Part shown: positions 24,601 to 34,300 of the stretch, one piece after another
How positions within the stretch are numbered: the stretch's first letter is position 1
Layout: each line of letters opens with the position of its first letter
NCBI RefSeq assembly: GCF_018613895.1
Contig: NZ_JAGGPH010000009.1
Location: 186,001 to 250,000 of the forward strand
DNA length: 64,000 nucleotides
Source: Curtobacterium sp. ISL-83
GTDB taxonomy: Bacteria; Actinomycetota; Actinomycetes; Actinomycetales; Microbacteriaceae
Direction: 5' to 3'
Made by a program: the position numbers and the translations under genes
The notes under the pieces: generated by a model
What the model was told of the DNA's origin: nothing
What the model saw: only the letters and a program-made list of their open reading frames with translations
Databases searched by the model: none

Positions 24601-25389
24601 ATGAACTTCGGTTCGACCCTCGCGCTCGGCGCGATCGCCGGCAGCACCATCGTCCTCGGACTGCCGGTCGGCAGGATCCGCGCGGTCGGGGCGTCGGCAC
24701 GGGTCCTGCTCAGCTCCGGCGCCGTCGGCGTGCTCGTGTTCCTGGTGTGGGACGTCCTCTCCGCCGCGTGGGAGCCCATCGACGCCGAGCTGACCGGCAC
24801 GCTGCACGCGGGCAGGCTCACCGGCCTGAGCATCCTGTTCGTCGTGGGGGTCACCACCGGGCTGCTGTCCGTCGTCGGCTACGAGCGCTTCCTGCACCGA
24901 CGCCGGGCGGCCGCATCCGAAGCCGGCATCACCTCGAACCGCTCGCTCGCGGTGCTGGTCGCCGTGGGCATCGGCGTGCACAACCTCGCCGAGGGCCTGG
25001 CCATCGGACAGTCCGCTGCGGCGGGGGCGCTCGGGCTCGCCACCGTCCTGGTCATCGGGTTCGCCCTGCACAACGCGACCGAGGGGTTCGGCATCGTCGC
25101 CCCGCTCGCCGGCGACCCGCACCGGCCGACGTGGCGCTTCCTGCTCCTGCTCGGCGCGATCGGTGGCGTGCCGACCTTCGTCGGGACGGCGATCGGGTGG
25201 GCCTACTCGAGCAGCGTGCTGAGCGTGCTCTTCCTCTCGCTCGCGGCCGGGTCGATCCTGTACGTGATCATCCAACTCCTGGCCATCGCCGGGCGGGCGC
25301 ACCGGAACGACCTGGTGGCGTACGGGTTGCTGGTCGGCCTGTTCGCCGGGTTCGCGACGGACGCGATCGTCACCCTCGGCGGCGCCTGA
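24601..25389 (+). CDS. ZIP-family divalent metal transporter
   Basis: A 262-residue membrane protein with eight hydrophobic segments. The metal-site helices are typical: GVHNLAEGLAIG (helix 4, about residues 122-133) and ALHNATEGFGI (helix 5, about 157-167). A short charged loop with RRRAA takes the place of the long His-rich loop. It should import Zn2+, Fe2+ or Mn2+. The iron box upstream argues that iron (or manganese) status represses it. AAAGGAG lies 8 bases before the ATG. Confidence 0.9.
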   Translation: MNFGSTLALGAIAGSTIVLGLPVGRIRAVGASARVLLSSGAVGVLVFLVWDVLSAAWEPIDAELTGTLHAGRLTGLSILFVVGVTTGLLSVVGYERFLHRRRAAASEAGITSNRSLAVLVAVGIGVHNLAEGLAIGQSAAAGALGLATVLVIGFALHNATEGFGIVAPLAGDPHRPTWRFLLLLGAIGGVPTFVGTAIGWAYSSSVLSVLFLSLAAGSILYVIIQLLAIAGRAHRNDLVAYGLLVGLFAGFATDAIVTLGGA

Positions 25390-25407
25390 CCCCGACCGCC
25401 TGAGGCA

Positions 25408-25500
25408 CGAGCCGGCCCCCGCACCGCCTCAGCTCCGAGCCTGACCCCGGGCCAGACCCCCGTCGCCTCACGCGCGAGCCGGCCCCCGCACCGCCTCAGC
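25408..25500. repeat. 26-bp exact direct repeat
   Basis: The same 26 bases (beginning CGAGCCGGCCCCCGCACCGC) occur at 25408-25433 and 25475-25500, 67 bases apart. The second copy runs into the last codon of the LacI-family gene. Recombination between them would delete the gap and could alter that gene's end. Confidence 0.7.
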
Positions 25501-26581
25501 CCCGCGCCGCGGTCGTCCGCCGCGCCACCAACCGGGGCTCGACCAGGACCTCGGTCGCCGGTAGCCCCGGGTCGGCGATGCGGGCGAGCAGCCGTTCGCC
25601 GGCACCGCGACCGATGTCCACGCTCCGGTCGTCGATGCTCGTCAGCGCGACGTACCGGGTCGCTGCGAGCGGGGTGTCGTCGTAGCCCATCACCGACACG
25701 TCCTCCGGCACGCGGAGGCCCCGGGCGGCCAGCTCCGACAGCGCCCCGATGGCCATCACGTCGTTCGCGGCGAAGACCGCGGTCACGTGGGGGTGTTCGT
25801 CGAGCAGGGCCGCCACACCGCGGGAGCCAGCCTCCTCGGTGGGTTCGCCGGGCAGCACCACGGTCGCGAGCGACGGGTGCGTGCTGCCCGCGCGGGAACC
25901 CGGTGCCGCAGCCGACGTGGCGGCGGTGACCCCAGCCTCCAGGCCGGCTGCCGTCGCGAGCGCGGACGCGACCCCGTCCTGCAACCCGGCCAAGCGCTCG
26001 GCCGAGGCCGCCGACGCGGCCCCGACGAACCCGATCCGGACGTGCCCCAGCCCGAGCAGGTGGTCCGCGGCCATCCGGCCTCCGGCACGGTCGTCGTTCG
26101 CGACGGTGTCCGCGCGGGGGATCGACACCCGGCCGCCCGCGATGACGAGCGGCGTCGACGCGGGGACGGTCAGGTCGGTGTCCGGCTCGCCGACGATCAC
26201 GATGCCCTCGACACGCATGGACAGGAAGCCCTCGACGGGGGAGGCGTCGAGGCCCGTGTTCAGGAACCGGTCGGCGACCACCAGCCGGTGACCTTGGTCC
26301 TGCAGCGCCTCGCGGAGGCCGGTCAGCAGGTCGACGAACCACTGGTTCCGGAAGTCGTCGAGGACCACACCGATCGTGCGGGAGCGCGTCCCGGCGAGCG
26401 AGACCGCCGCGGTCGACGGCCGGTAGTCGAGCTCCTGGATCGCCTGCAGCACGGCGGCGCGCCGCTGGTCGCTGACCCGGGGGGAGCGTTGCAGCACCAG
26501 GGAGACGAGCGACTTCGAGACGCCGGCGCGTGCGGCGACGTCGTAGATGGTGGCGGGCTTGCCGTCTCCCATGATCCGCAT
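25496..26581 (-). CDS. LacI-family transcriptional regulator
   Basis: A 361-residue regulator. The DNA-binding domain is ATIYDVAARAGVSKSLVSLV (about residues 9-28) with the hinge helix region STAAVSLAGTRSRTIGVVLD, followed by a periplasmic-binding-protein-like effector domain ending VEPRLVARRTTAARG. The neighbour downstream of its start, a uronate-dehydrogenase-like enzyme on the same strand, suggests control of sugar-acid or related carbohydrate use. Start uncertain: ATG 26581 and ATG 26572; GGAGG is at 26585-26589 and TACGAT further up may be the -10 element. Confidence 0.9.
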   Translation of the reverse strand: MRIMGDGKPATIYDVAARAGVSKSLVSLVLQRSPRVSDQRRAAVLQAIQELDYRPSTAAVSLAGTRSRTIGVVLDDFRNQWFVDLLTGLREALQDQGHRLVVADRFLNTGLDASPVEGFLSMRVEGIVIVGEPDTDLTVPASTPLVIAGGRVSIPRADTVANDDRAGGRMAADHLLGLGHVRIGFVGAASAASAERLAGLQDGVASALATAAGLEAGVTAATSAAAPGSRAGSTHPSLATVVLPGEPTEEAGSRGVAALLDEHPHVTAVFAANDVMAIGALSELAARGLRVPEDVSVMGYDDTPLAATRYVALTSIDDRSVDIGRGAGERLLARIADPGLPATEVLVEPRLVARRTTAARG

Positions 26582-26707
26582 CGACCTCCGTGGCTGGTCC
26601 GACGATCGTACCGGCGGGGGAGCGTCGGCCCGGCGTATCCGCCGGGACCGCGGACTGCGCCGGCCTGGAGGCACGACCCGCCTCCGCCACGCAGCGCGCG
26701 CGGTCGG

Positions 26708-27511
26708 TCAGTCGGCCCGGCGACCCAACGGCTGCTGCGCCATGCTCCCGCCGAGGAACGTCATGTCCTCGTCCACCAACGCCGCGCGCTCGTCCGCGTC
26801 GAGCACGGCGGAGGCGTCGTCGACGGGCCGGAAGCCGATCCGCTCGCCCGCGGTGAAGTCCGCCGGTGTGTCGGCGTTCCGCGACACCGCCCACACGACG
26901 TGGTGCCCTGGCTCGGAGAGCTCGGTCGTCGCGAGCACCAGGCGCACCAGGTCGTCCGGCGACGTCCACATCAGGAGCGCGCGCTTCGACGGTGGGCGCT
27001 CGCCGAAGGCTGCGATCCGCGCCGACACGACGGACATCTCGAATCGGTCCGCGAACAGGCTGCCGAGCAGTTCCATCGCGGCCTTGGTGACGCCGTAGTA
27101 CGTGTCGGGCCGGGGGAGCCGGTCACCGGGGACGCTCGCCGGGGCGTCGTCCTGCTCGGGCACCCGTCCGACGGCGTGGATGGAGCTGGCGAGCAGGACG
27201 CGCAGCACACCGTTCGCAGCGGCGGCCTCGAGCAGGTTCTTCGTGCCGGTGACGTTCGCGTCGAGCAGGGCGTCCCACTCGTCCTCGGTGGGGATGCCGG
27301 CGAGGTGCACGACGGTGTCGACGCCGGCGAGGGCGTCCTCGAGCGTCGGACGGTCGTTGACCGAGCCCTCGACGAAGCGCTCGCCGGGCTGGACGGGCGC
27401 GTCCGGCAGGCGTTCGTCGAGCAGGACGAGGTCGTGTCCGGCGGCCAGGAGTCGTGGCCGCAGTGCGGTGCCGATCCGACCCGAGGCCCCGGTGATGAGC
27501 AGTGTCGCCAT
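26708..27511 (-). CDS. NAD-dependent uronate-dehydrogenase-like short-chain epimerase/dehydratase
   Basis: A 267-residue Rossmann enzyme. The nucleotide site is LLITGASGRIGTALRPRLLA, followed by VDTVVHLAGIP, the catalytic Ser region LASSIHAVG and the YxxxK pair in TYYGVTKAAMELLG. The late segment RALLMWTSPDDLVRLVLAT matches the uronate dehydrogenase subfamily (oxidation of galacturonate or glucuronate to lactones) better than sugar epimerases. It lies just upstream of the LacI gene on the same strand. TACCGT stands 7 bases before the ATG (leaderless). Substrate assignment is moderate. Confidence 0.8.
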   Translation of the reverse strand: MATLLITGASGRIGTALRPRLLAAGHDLVLLDERLPDAPVQPGERFVEGSVNDRPTLEDALAGVDTVVHLAGIPTEDEWDALLDANVTGTKNLLEAAAANGVLRVLLASSIHAVGRVPEQDDAPASVPGDRLPRPDTYYGVTKAAMELLGSLFADRFEMSVVSARIAAFGERPPSKRALLMWTSPDDLVRLVLATTELSEPGHHVVWAVSRNADTPADFTAGERIGFRPVDDASAVLDADERAALVDEDMTFLGGSMAQQPLGRRAD

Positions 27512-27574
27512 GCGGGGCACGGTACGCGGGCGTCGCCCGCGGGGTGCTCGGCGTGGCGCGGCGCACCGTGGGAC

Positions 27575-27624
27575 GGACACAGCACCACGCGACGACGCGG
27601 TGCTGTGTCCGGAACTTGGTTCCG
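27575..27624 (-). terminator. Double hairpin after the YhgE-like gene
   Basis: Two hairpins lie just past the YhgE stop (27641): arms CGGAAC/GTTCCG (27610-27624) and a 12-bp perfect stem 27575-27586 with 27599-27610. They share base 27610. Confidence 0.55.
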
Positions 27625-27640
27625 CCGAGGGCCCCCGCCG

Positions 27641-29710
27641 CTAGCCGATCAGGCTCGGCCGCAGGTCGCGCAGCGTCCGGGAGCGCGTCTGCCGCGCGGT
27701 GACCACGAACGACACGAGCAGCGCGCCGAGCATCCAGCAGAGCAGCACCCCGGCGTCCGACCACGCCGTCCCGAGGTTCCCGCCGTACATCGTCTGCCGG
27801 ATCGCGTCGACCGAGTAGGTCATCGGCAGCGCGAAGTGCAGCGCCGCCAACGGCCCTGGGAGTGTCTGCCAGGGGAACGTCCCTCCTGCGGTGACGAGCT
27901 GCACGAGCATGAGCACCAGGCCGAGGAACTGCCCCACCGAGCCGAGCAGCACGTTGAGCGCCATGATGACCGCCGCGAAGGTGGCCGAGGCGAGCACCAT
28001 CACCGCGATCGTCCCGCCGGCGTGCACGACGTCCAGGTCGAGGGCGAACCGCACGATGAAGAACAGCGCCACCATCTGCACGAGGCCGAGCAGCACCGGG
28101 GTCAGCCAGCCGCCGAACACCACGGCCAGGGGCTTCCGCACCGCCGTGATGGCCCGCTTCGAGATCGGCTTCAGGATGAGGAACAGCGCGTACATGCCGA
28201 TCCACGCCGCGAGCGAGATGAAGAACGGGGCGAGCCCGGCGCCGTAGTTCGACGCTTTGGCGATGTCGTCGGTCCCGACCTTCACCGGGTCGGAGATGAC
28301 GGACGCCTGGGCGCTCCTGGTGTCGGCCGTCGACGCCGGGATCTTCGTCCGGCCCTGGTCGAGCTTCGTCGCCAACTCGGACGAGCCGCTCTGGAGCTTG
28401 GTGAGCCCCGATGCCAGGGACTTCGCGCCCTGGTCGGCCGAGGCTGCACCGGTGGACAGCTGCGACGCCCCGGAGGACAGGGCGGGCGCGGCGGCGGCGA
28501 GCTGCGAGGTACCGCCGGCGACCTGGGAGGCACCGCTCGACAGCGCCGAGGCGCCGGACGCTGCCGATGCGATCCCGGAGGACAGCGTCGGTGCTGCGGA
28601 CGCCAGTGCGGAGGTGCCGGCGGCGACCTGGGCGGAGCCGTCCCGCAGCTGGTCGACCGAGGACTTCGTCATCTCGTACGTCTGCTTGGCGCTCGCGCCG
28701 GCACCGTTCACCTGTGTGACGGCGGCCGTGATCTGGGCGCGCTGCGCGTCGGTCAGGGTCGCGCCCTGGGGGAGGTTCTTCTCGATCCCGGCGATCACTG
28801 CATCGGGGTCGATCGGCTGCAGGGCCGCGACGTCCGGGCTGAACGAGTCGACCTTCTCGGCAAGCCGCCGGTTGCCGTCAGCGACCTGCTGTGCGCCGGA
28901 GTCGAGCGCCGCCGTCTGCGCCGGCAGCGCCGCCGTCTGCTGCTGCGCCGTCGCGAGCCCGGACGCCAGCGAGGACGCCCCCGATGCGACCTGCTGCGCA
29001 CCGTCGTTGAGCTTCGCCGTCTGCGCGGGCAGCGCGGCCGTGCCGGACGCGAGCGTCGCCGCACCGGACGCCAGCTTCCCGGTGCCGTCCGCGAGGGCGT
29101 TCGCCCCCGAGACCGCCGACGCTGCCCCGGACGCGAGCTGCCCCGCGCCGTCTGCCGCATCACCGAGGCTGTCGCGCACGTCGGCCAGCCCGACGAGGAG
29201 CGTCGACGCCGCCTGCTTCCCGACCCGCTCGGCCACGGCCGTGCGCAGGGTCTTCCCCGCCTGCCCGGCGATCGTCGAGGCGAGGTACGAGTTGGTGTCC
29301 GCCGTCGTCAGCACGAGTTCGGCGCGCTTCGGGGTGTCGCTCTGCGCGGACACGAGCGACTCGGAGAAGTCGTGCGGGATCGTGACGACGAAGTCGTAGG
29401 TGCCGTTGCGGACTCCGGAGCGCGCGTCGGCCGCGGTGGTCTTCGTCCACTTGAAGTCGCCGCCGTCGAGCGCCTGCTTCGCGACGTCCTTGCCGTAGTT
29501 CACGTGGTCGCCGTCACGGGTGGCACCCGCGTCCTGGTTGACGATCGCGGCGGGGATCTGGTCGAGCTTGGCGTACGGGTCGCGGTTCGCCCACAGGTAG
29601 GCGCCGCCGTACAGCAGCGGCACGATCATGAGCGCGATGAACGCGAGCCGCGCGAGCGGGGTGGCGGTGAGTCGCGCCAGTTCGGCGCGGACGAGCGAGG
29701 TGGTGGTCAC
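27641..29710 (-). CDS. YhgE/Pip-family membrane protein (ABC-2 type permease fold)
   Basis: A 689-residue protein: one N-terminal membrane helix (about residues 20-42), a long outer region, then five to six helices at the C-terminus (from FFISLAAWIGMYALFLILKP). The outer region carries many short repeats of the kind LASGAATLASGTAALPAQTA and ASGASALSSGASQVAGGTSQ, spanning about residues 185-440, probably an extended helical or coiled rod. Family members include the phage infection protein Pip and ESX-linked export factors. GTGA overlap with the ABC-like gene indicates a joint complex. GTG 29710 is the only start consistent with that overlap. Confidence 0.85.
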   Translation of the reverse strand: MTTTSLVRAELARLTATPLARLAFIALMIVPLLYGGAYLWANRDPYAKLDQIPAAIVNQDAGATRDGDHVNYGKDVAKQALDGGDFKWTKTTAADARSGVRNGTYDFVVTIPHDFSESLVSAQSDTPKRAELVLTTADTNSYLASTIAGQAGKTLRTAVAERVGKQAASTLLVGLADVRDSLGDAADGAGQLASGAASAVSGANALADGTGKLASGAATLASGTAALPAQTAKLNDGAQQVASGASSLASGLATAQQQTAALPAQTAALDSGAQQVADGNRRLAEKVDSFSPDVAALQPIDPDAVIAGIEKNLPQGATLTDAQRAQITAAVTQVNGAGASAKQTYEMTKSSVDQLRDGSAQVAAGTSALASAAPTLSSGIASAASGASALSSGASQVAGGTSQLAAAAPALSSGASQLSTGAASADQGAKSLASGLTKLQSGSSELATKLDQGRTKIPASTADTRSAQASVISDPVKVGTDDIAKASNYGAGLAPFFISLAAWIGMYALFLILKPISKRAITAVRKPLAVVFGGWLTPVLLGLVQMVALFFIVRFALDLDVVHAGGTIAVMVLASATFAAVIMALNVLLGSVGQFLGLVLMLVQLVTAGGTFPWQTLPGPLAALHFALPMTYSVDAIRQTMYGGNLGTAWSDAGVLLCWMLGALLVSFVVTARQTRSRTLRDLRPSLIG

Positions 29711-30501
29711 GCGGTTGCCTCCGTGGGCAGGGTCGCAGGTGCGGAGTGGGTGCTGGTGTCGGACGGGAGGCCGGGGTCGCCTCCGTCGGGTCGGGCCACG
29801 TCCTCGGGGTCCTCGGTCTGGGCAGGGTCGCCGGTCTGAGCCGGGTCCGCAGGCTGGGCAGGGTCCGCGTCGCCGGTCGGCAGCGGCGGCTGGTCGGCGA
29901 CGGTGGCGAGCAGGTGCTCGACGGTCGCGGCGGCCGCCTTCGAGGTCACGAGCACCACGGTGATTCCGCGGCGGGCGACGTCGCGGATCACCGCGAACCA
30001 GTCCTCCACCGCGCCGCCGTGCCGCTCGGGTGAGGTGATCACGAGGCCGGTCACGCCCTCCCGGAGCAGGGCCAGCTCGACGAGCAGCCGGACCCGCACA
30101 CCGGTCGGGACGCGCTGCACGTGGGTGTCTGCGTAGTGCGCCATGCCGAGCGACTCGAGGACCGTGTCGACGTGTTCGCGGGAGGGGCGCTGCCCGGCGA
30201 AGGCGAGCTCCTCGCGGACGATCTCCTTGACGCTCATCACGGGGAAGGGTTCGGCGATCCCGGGGGTGTCGACCAGGGCGAATGCCTGGTGGATCGCGGC
30301 CGCGTCGTCCTGTCCGTCGAGCAGGACCCGTCCGGTCTCGGGACGCATTCGTCCGCCGGCCACGAGCGAGGCGAGCACGGGCGACTGCTCTGTCTCGACG
30401 GCGACGACCCCGGGGCGTCCGGGTGCGGCGACGGCGGAGACGACGGGCAGTGCCGCGCCGGGCTCCTCGCCGATGCCGACGTGGTCGAGTTCGAGGGTCA
30501 T
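29707..30501 (-). CDS. Degenerate ABC-type ATPase-like protein
   Basis: A 264-residue protein with the outline of an ABC nucleotide-binding domain but without its key residues. Where Walker A (GxxGxGKST) is expected there is VAVETEQSPVLASLVAG, with no Gly-Lys; the signature region reads VPTGVRVRLLVELALL rather than LSGGQ; Walker B is GLVITSPERH. Q-loop-like and D-loop positions are still recognisable. ATP hydrolysis is therefore unlikely. The last 55 residues are a disordered Asp/Pro/Gln repeat (PAQPADPAQTGDPAQTEDPE). It sits between TetR and YhgE genes with 4-base overlaps on both sides, so it is probably a structural subunit. Confidence 0.75.
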   Translation of the reverse strand: MTLELDHVGIGEEPGAALPVVSAVAAPGRPGVVAVETEQSPVLASLVAGGRMRPETGRVLLDGQDDAAAIHQAFALVDTPGIAEPFPVMSVKEIVREELAFAGQRPSREHVDTVLESLGMAHYADTHVQRVPTGVRVRLLVELALLREGVTGLVITSPERHGGAVEDWFAVIRDVARRGITVVLVTSKAAAATVEHLLATVADQPPLPTGDADPAQPADPAQTGDPAQTEDPEDVARPDGGDPGLPSDTSTHSAPATLPTEATA

Positions 30502-31199
30502 GCCTGGTCCTCCGGAGAGAGCGGGGTGGTCGGGGAGAGCGGGGTGGTCGGGGAGAGCTGGGTGGTGGGGGAGAGCGTGGTCGTCGGTTCGGAGAGCATC
30601 GCGGTGCGCCAGTCGATGCCGGCCATACCGAGCGCCGACAGCACCACCATGCGGCGACCGGCGTCGTCGGGGGTGCCGGACCGGGTGGCTTCGTCGAGGA
30701 CGGCGATGCAGGCACCCTCGACCAGGCGGCCGAGGGTCACGGGGTCGACGTCGTCGCGCATGGTGCCGTCGGCGATGCCGAGGGCGCAGGCGTCGCGCAC
30801 CTGGGCCCGCAGCGGGGCGAACACCTGCGCGACGGACTCGCTGAACGGGCTGCGGAGCGCGACCCTGGCCATCGACCGGACGTGCGTGACCTCGCTCCAG
30901 AGCGTCACCGCGATGGCCGCCAAGCGCGCTGCCGGCGGGAGTCCGGCGAGGTCCGACGTCGTCGGCATCGCGCTCGCGATGCGCGCGGCACCGGCCGTGA
31001 CGACCTCGCGCACCAGGTCATCGCGGGACGGGAAGTGCCCGTACACGGCACGGCGGGAGAGCCCGGCGGCGGCGGCGATCGTCTCGAGGGAGGCGTCCGG
31101 GTCCTGCTGCAGCGCGGTCTTCGCGGCCTCGAGCAGCGCCGCGCGGTTCTCGGTCGCGTCACGTCGGGGCGCGCGCACCGACTGGTCGGAAGTGGTCAT
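30498..31199 (-). CDS. TetR-family transcriptional regulator
   Basis: A 233-residue regulator. The helix-turn-helix is SLETIAAAAGLSRRAVYGHF (about residues 37-56) followed by PSRDDLVREVV; the rest is a helical ligand-binding domain. The C-terminus ends in repeats of the hexapeptide TTPLSP, a tail not usual for the family. It heads the operon with the ABC-like and YhgE genes and most likely controls it in response to an exported or membrane-active compound. TAGCAT ends 6 bases before the ATG (leaderless), with a dyad right beside it. Confidence 0.9.
   Translation of the reverse strand: MTTSDQSVRAPRRDATENRAALLEAAKTALQQDPDASLETIAAAAGLSRRAVYGHFPSRDDLVREVVTAGAARIASAMPTTSDLAGLPPAARLAAIAVTLWSEVTHVRSMARVALRSPFSESVAQVFAPLRAQVRDACALGIADGTMRDDVDPVTLGRLVEGACIAVLDEATRSGTPDDAGRRMVVLSALGMAGIDWRTAMLSEPTTTLSPTTQLSPTTPLSPTTPLSPEDQA
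30513..30584 (-). repeat. 18-bp tandem repeat, four units, inside the TetR gene
   Basis: Four near-identical 18-base units encode the TTPLSP-type tail of the TetR protein. The unit is a multiple of three, so gain or loss of units would keep the frame. Confidence 0.8.
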
Positions 31200-31213
31200 C
31201 CCCCCATGCTAAT

Positions 31214-31237
31214 AAACTGCACACACATGTGCAAGTT
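31214..31237. promoter_or_regulatory. Inverted-repeat operator candidate for the TetR regulator
   Basis: TGCACA-N4-TGTGCA forms perfect 6-bp arms, extended to 8 of 10 matches per arm. It lies directly upstream of the regulator's -10 element (TAGCAT, 31206-31211), a position that fits autorepression. Confidence 0.65.
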
Positions 31238-31358
31238 AATTCCGACACACCCCGAACGAGGGCCGGTCCCCCAAAGAGCCGACTGCGCAACCTGAGCGGA
31301 ACCACATAACTTCACAGCAAATCCTTGCGAATCACGGCCGGAGCCCAGGAGGCGCCTT

Positions 31359-34300
31359 TTGCACCGTGCAACACCGATCCACGAACCGAGCACCACTCCG
31401 CGCACCACCCCGAACCCGCACCGCCTCGCGCGCGTCGTGACCGCCGGCATCGCCGTCGTCGCCATGACGTGCGGTGGGCTCGCGGTCGGCGGAGCCGCTT
31501 CGGCCGCTCCCACCGGCCTGCGGTCGGCCGACCTGAAGCTCGCGCAGCCGCTGCGGGACGCCAAGCCCTCGACGACGATCGCCGCGTTCGTGCGGACGAC
31601 CGGGCAGGGAGCGCTGGAGGTCGACGCCCAGGCCAAGGGCGGGGACCTGACGAAGTCGCGGAAGCCCTCGTCGGCCGCCGCCCAGCGCGTCCAGGCGATC
31701 ACGTCGACGGTCCGAGCCGTCCGCGCCGCCGTCACGCGTTCCGACGCGGACGCCACCGAGCTGTACTCGACCGAGTACACCGTGCCCGGGGTCGCGGTCG
31801 TCGCCGACGTCGCCGCCCTGCAGGAGATCGCGAAGCGCTCCGATGTCGAGAGCATCATCCCGCTCACGCCGAAGCAGATCGTCACGCCGACGGTGAACCC
31901 GGATGCCGCAGCCGCACCGAGCGGTGTCGACCCGAGCACCGTCCGACCCGGTGCGGACGGCGTCACGCCCAAGAACGCGGCGAGCGACGTCTACACGCGG
32001 TCGCTCGACGCGTGGCAGCAGACCGGGCGCACCGGCAAGGGCGTCAACGTCGCCGTGCTGGACACCGGCCTCGACTACACGCAGGCCGACTTCGGCGGCC
32101 CCGGCACCACTGCCGCGTACGACGCCGCCCTCGCGAGCACGAGCGCGCCGGACCCGAGCTGGTACGACGCCGCCAAGTTCCGCGGCGGGTACGACTTCGC
32201 CGGCCCGACCTACAACGCCGACCCCACCAGCAAGGCGTACGACCCGACGCCCGCGCCGGACGCGAACCCGATCGACGGCAAGGGCGGCGACCACGGCACC
32301 CACGTCTCCGGCACGATCGCCGGCTACGGGCTGACCGCGGACAAGAAGACCTTCCGCGGTGACTACACGAAGCTCACCACGCAGACCGTCCAGGACATGT
32401 GGGTCGGCCCGGGCACCGCGCCCGAGTCGGGTCTCTACGCCCTGAAGGTGTTCGGCGACGGCGGCGGGTCGACCGACCTGACCGGTGCCGCGCTCGACTG
32501 GGTCGGCCAGGCGCTGACCGAGGGCAAGGACATCAACGTCCTCAACCTGTCGCTCGGCTCCGACTACGGCGCACCGGACGACCCCGACAACGCCAAGATC
32601 GACGCGCTCACCGCGCGCGGCGTGCTGCCCGTGATCGCGTCGGGCAACGCCGGCGACTTCACGGACATCGGTGGATCCCCCGGGAACGCCGAGGGTGCCC
32701 TGACCGTCGCCGCGAGCGCCACGGGACAGTCGCTCTACGACGGCGTGCAGGCCACCGCCCCGGCGGACGTCGCCAAGACCTGGCGCGCGCAGTACTCGCA
32801 GAACTACCAGGGCACGCTGCCGGTCGAGGGTGACGTCGTCGTCCCGACCACGAACGTCGACGGCTGCGCCGCCTTCAGCGCCGACGAGGCTGCCCGCGTG
32901 CAGGGCAAGATCGTCTGGCTCAAGTGGACCGACGGTGCGCTCGAGTGCGGGTCCGGCGCCCGGTTCAACAACGTGCAGGCCGCCGGTGGCGTCGGGGTGC
33001 TCCTGGCGGGCACCCTCAACACGTTCGACTCCGGCATCGCGGGGAACGCGACCATCCCGGGTGCCGAGCTGACGAAGGACAGCGTCACGGGCCTCCAGTC
33101 CGCCGCCCTGGCCGGGACCCTGCACGTGCGGTTCGCCGACGAGCTCAAGGGCTTCGAACTGGCGACCGACCCCGAGGCCGTGAACACGCTCGCGTCGTTC
33201 ACGAGCCGGGGCGTGCACGGTTCGTTCGACGACATCGTCAAGCCGGACATCGCCGGCCCCGGGGTCAACGTGATCTCCGCGGCCAACGGCACCGGCGACG
33301 GGCGCATGTCGATGAGCGGCACGTCGATGGCGACGCCGGACGTGGCGGGCATCGCCGCGCTGACGTTCGAGTCGCACCCGTCGTGGACGGCACCCGAGGT
33401 CAAGGCGGCGCTGATGAACACGGCGACGCACGACGTCAAGCAGGGTGACGGGACGGCGAGCCTGCTCCGGCAGGGCACCGGCCGTGTCGACGCACTCCAG
33501 GCGGTCACCGCGGGCACCACCGTCCGCAGCGTCGAGAACGACCAGCTCGTCACCGCGTCCTACGGCGTGGTCGAGGTCGCCTCGCCCACCACCGAGAAGC
33601 GCACCCTGCAGATCGCGAACACCGACGGTCAGCCGCACACGTACGACGTGGCCTACCAGCCGCGGGTGGCGGAGCCGGGGGTCGCCTTCGCGCTGAGCAC
33701 CACGCGGGTCACGGTCCGTGCACACGGCACCGCGACGGTGCAGCTCACCGTGTCGATCCCCGACCCGACGAAGCTCCGCCGGGTGACCGAGCCCGGTCAG
33801 GCGCCCGTGCAGAAGGGGTACCAGCGGGAGTTCGTCGCCGCGGCCTCGGGTCTCGTGACCTTCACCCCGACGGACAAGCGGCTGAACCCGCTGCGACTCG
33901 GCGCGTACATCGCGCCGAAGCCGGTCAGCCAGGTGCAGGGCTCGGACGTCACCTTCCAGAAGTCGGCGCGCACCGCGGACCTGACGCTGCGGGGCCGGAC
34001 GGTCGACCAGGGTGACGCCACCACGGGGTACCACGCCGCCGTCGCACCGTTCGTGCTCGGCGGGACCGACCCGCAGGAGGCGTTCCCGGCCGGCTCGGCC
34101 AAGCGGTCGCTGCAGGCCGCGGACATCCGTTCCTACGGCGCGAGCTACGACAAGGCCTCGGACACGGTGGCCTTCGGCGTGCAGACCGCCGGTCCGGACG
34201 CGAACCCCGGCGCGGTGACCAACGTCGAGGTGCTCATCGACACGAACCGTGACGGCACGCCGGACTACCTGGTGTACGACGCCAAGTCGGCCGCGGTGGA

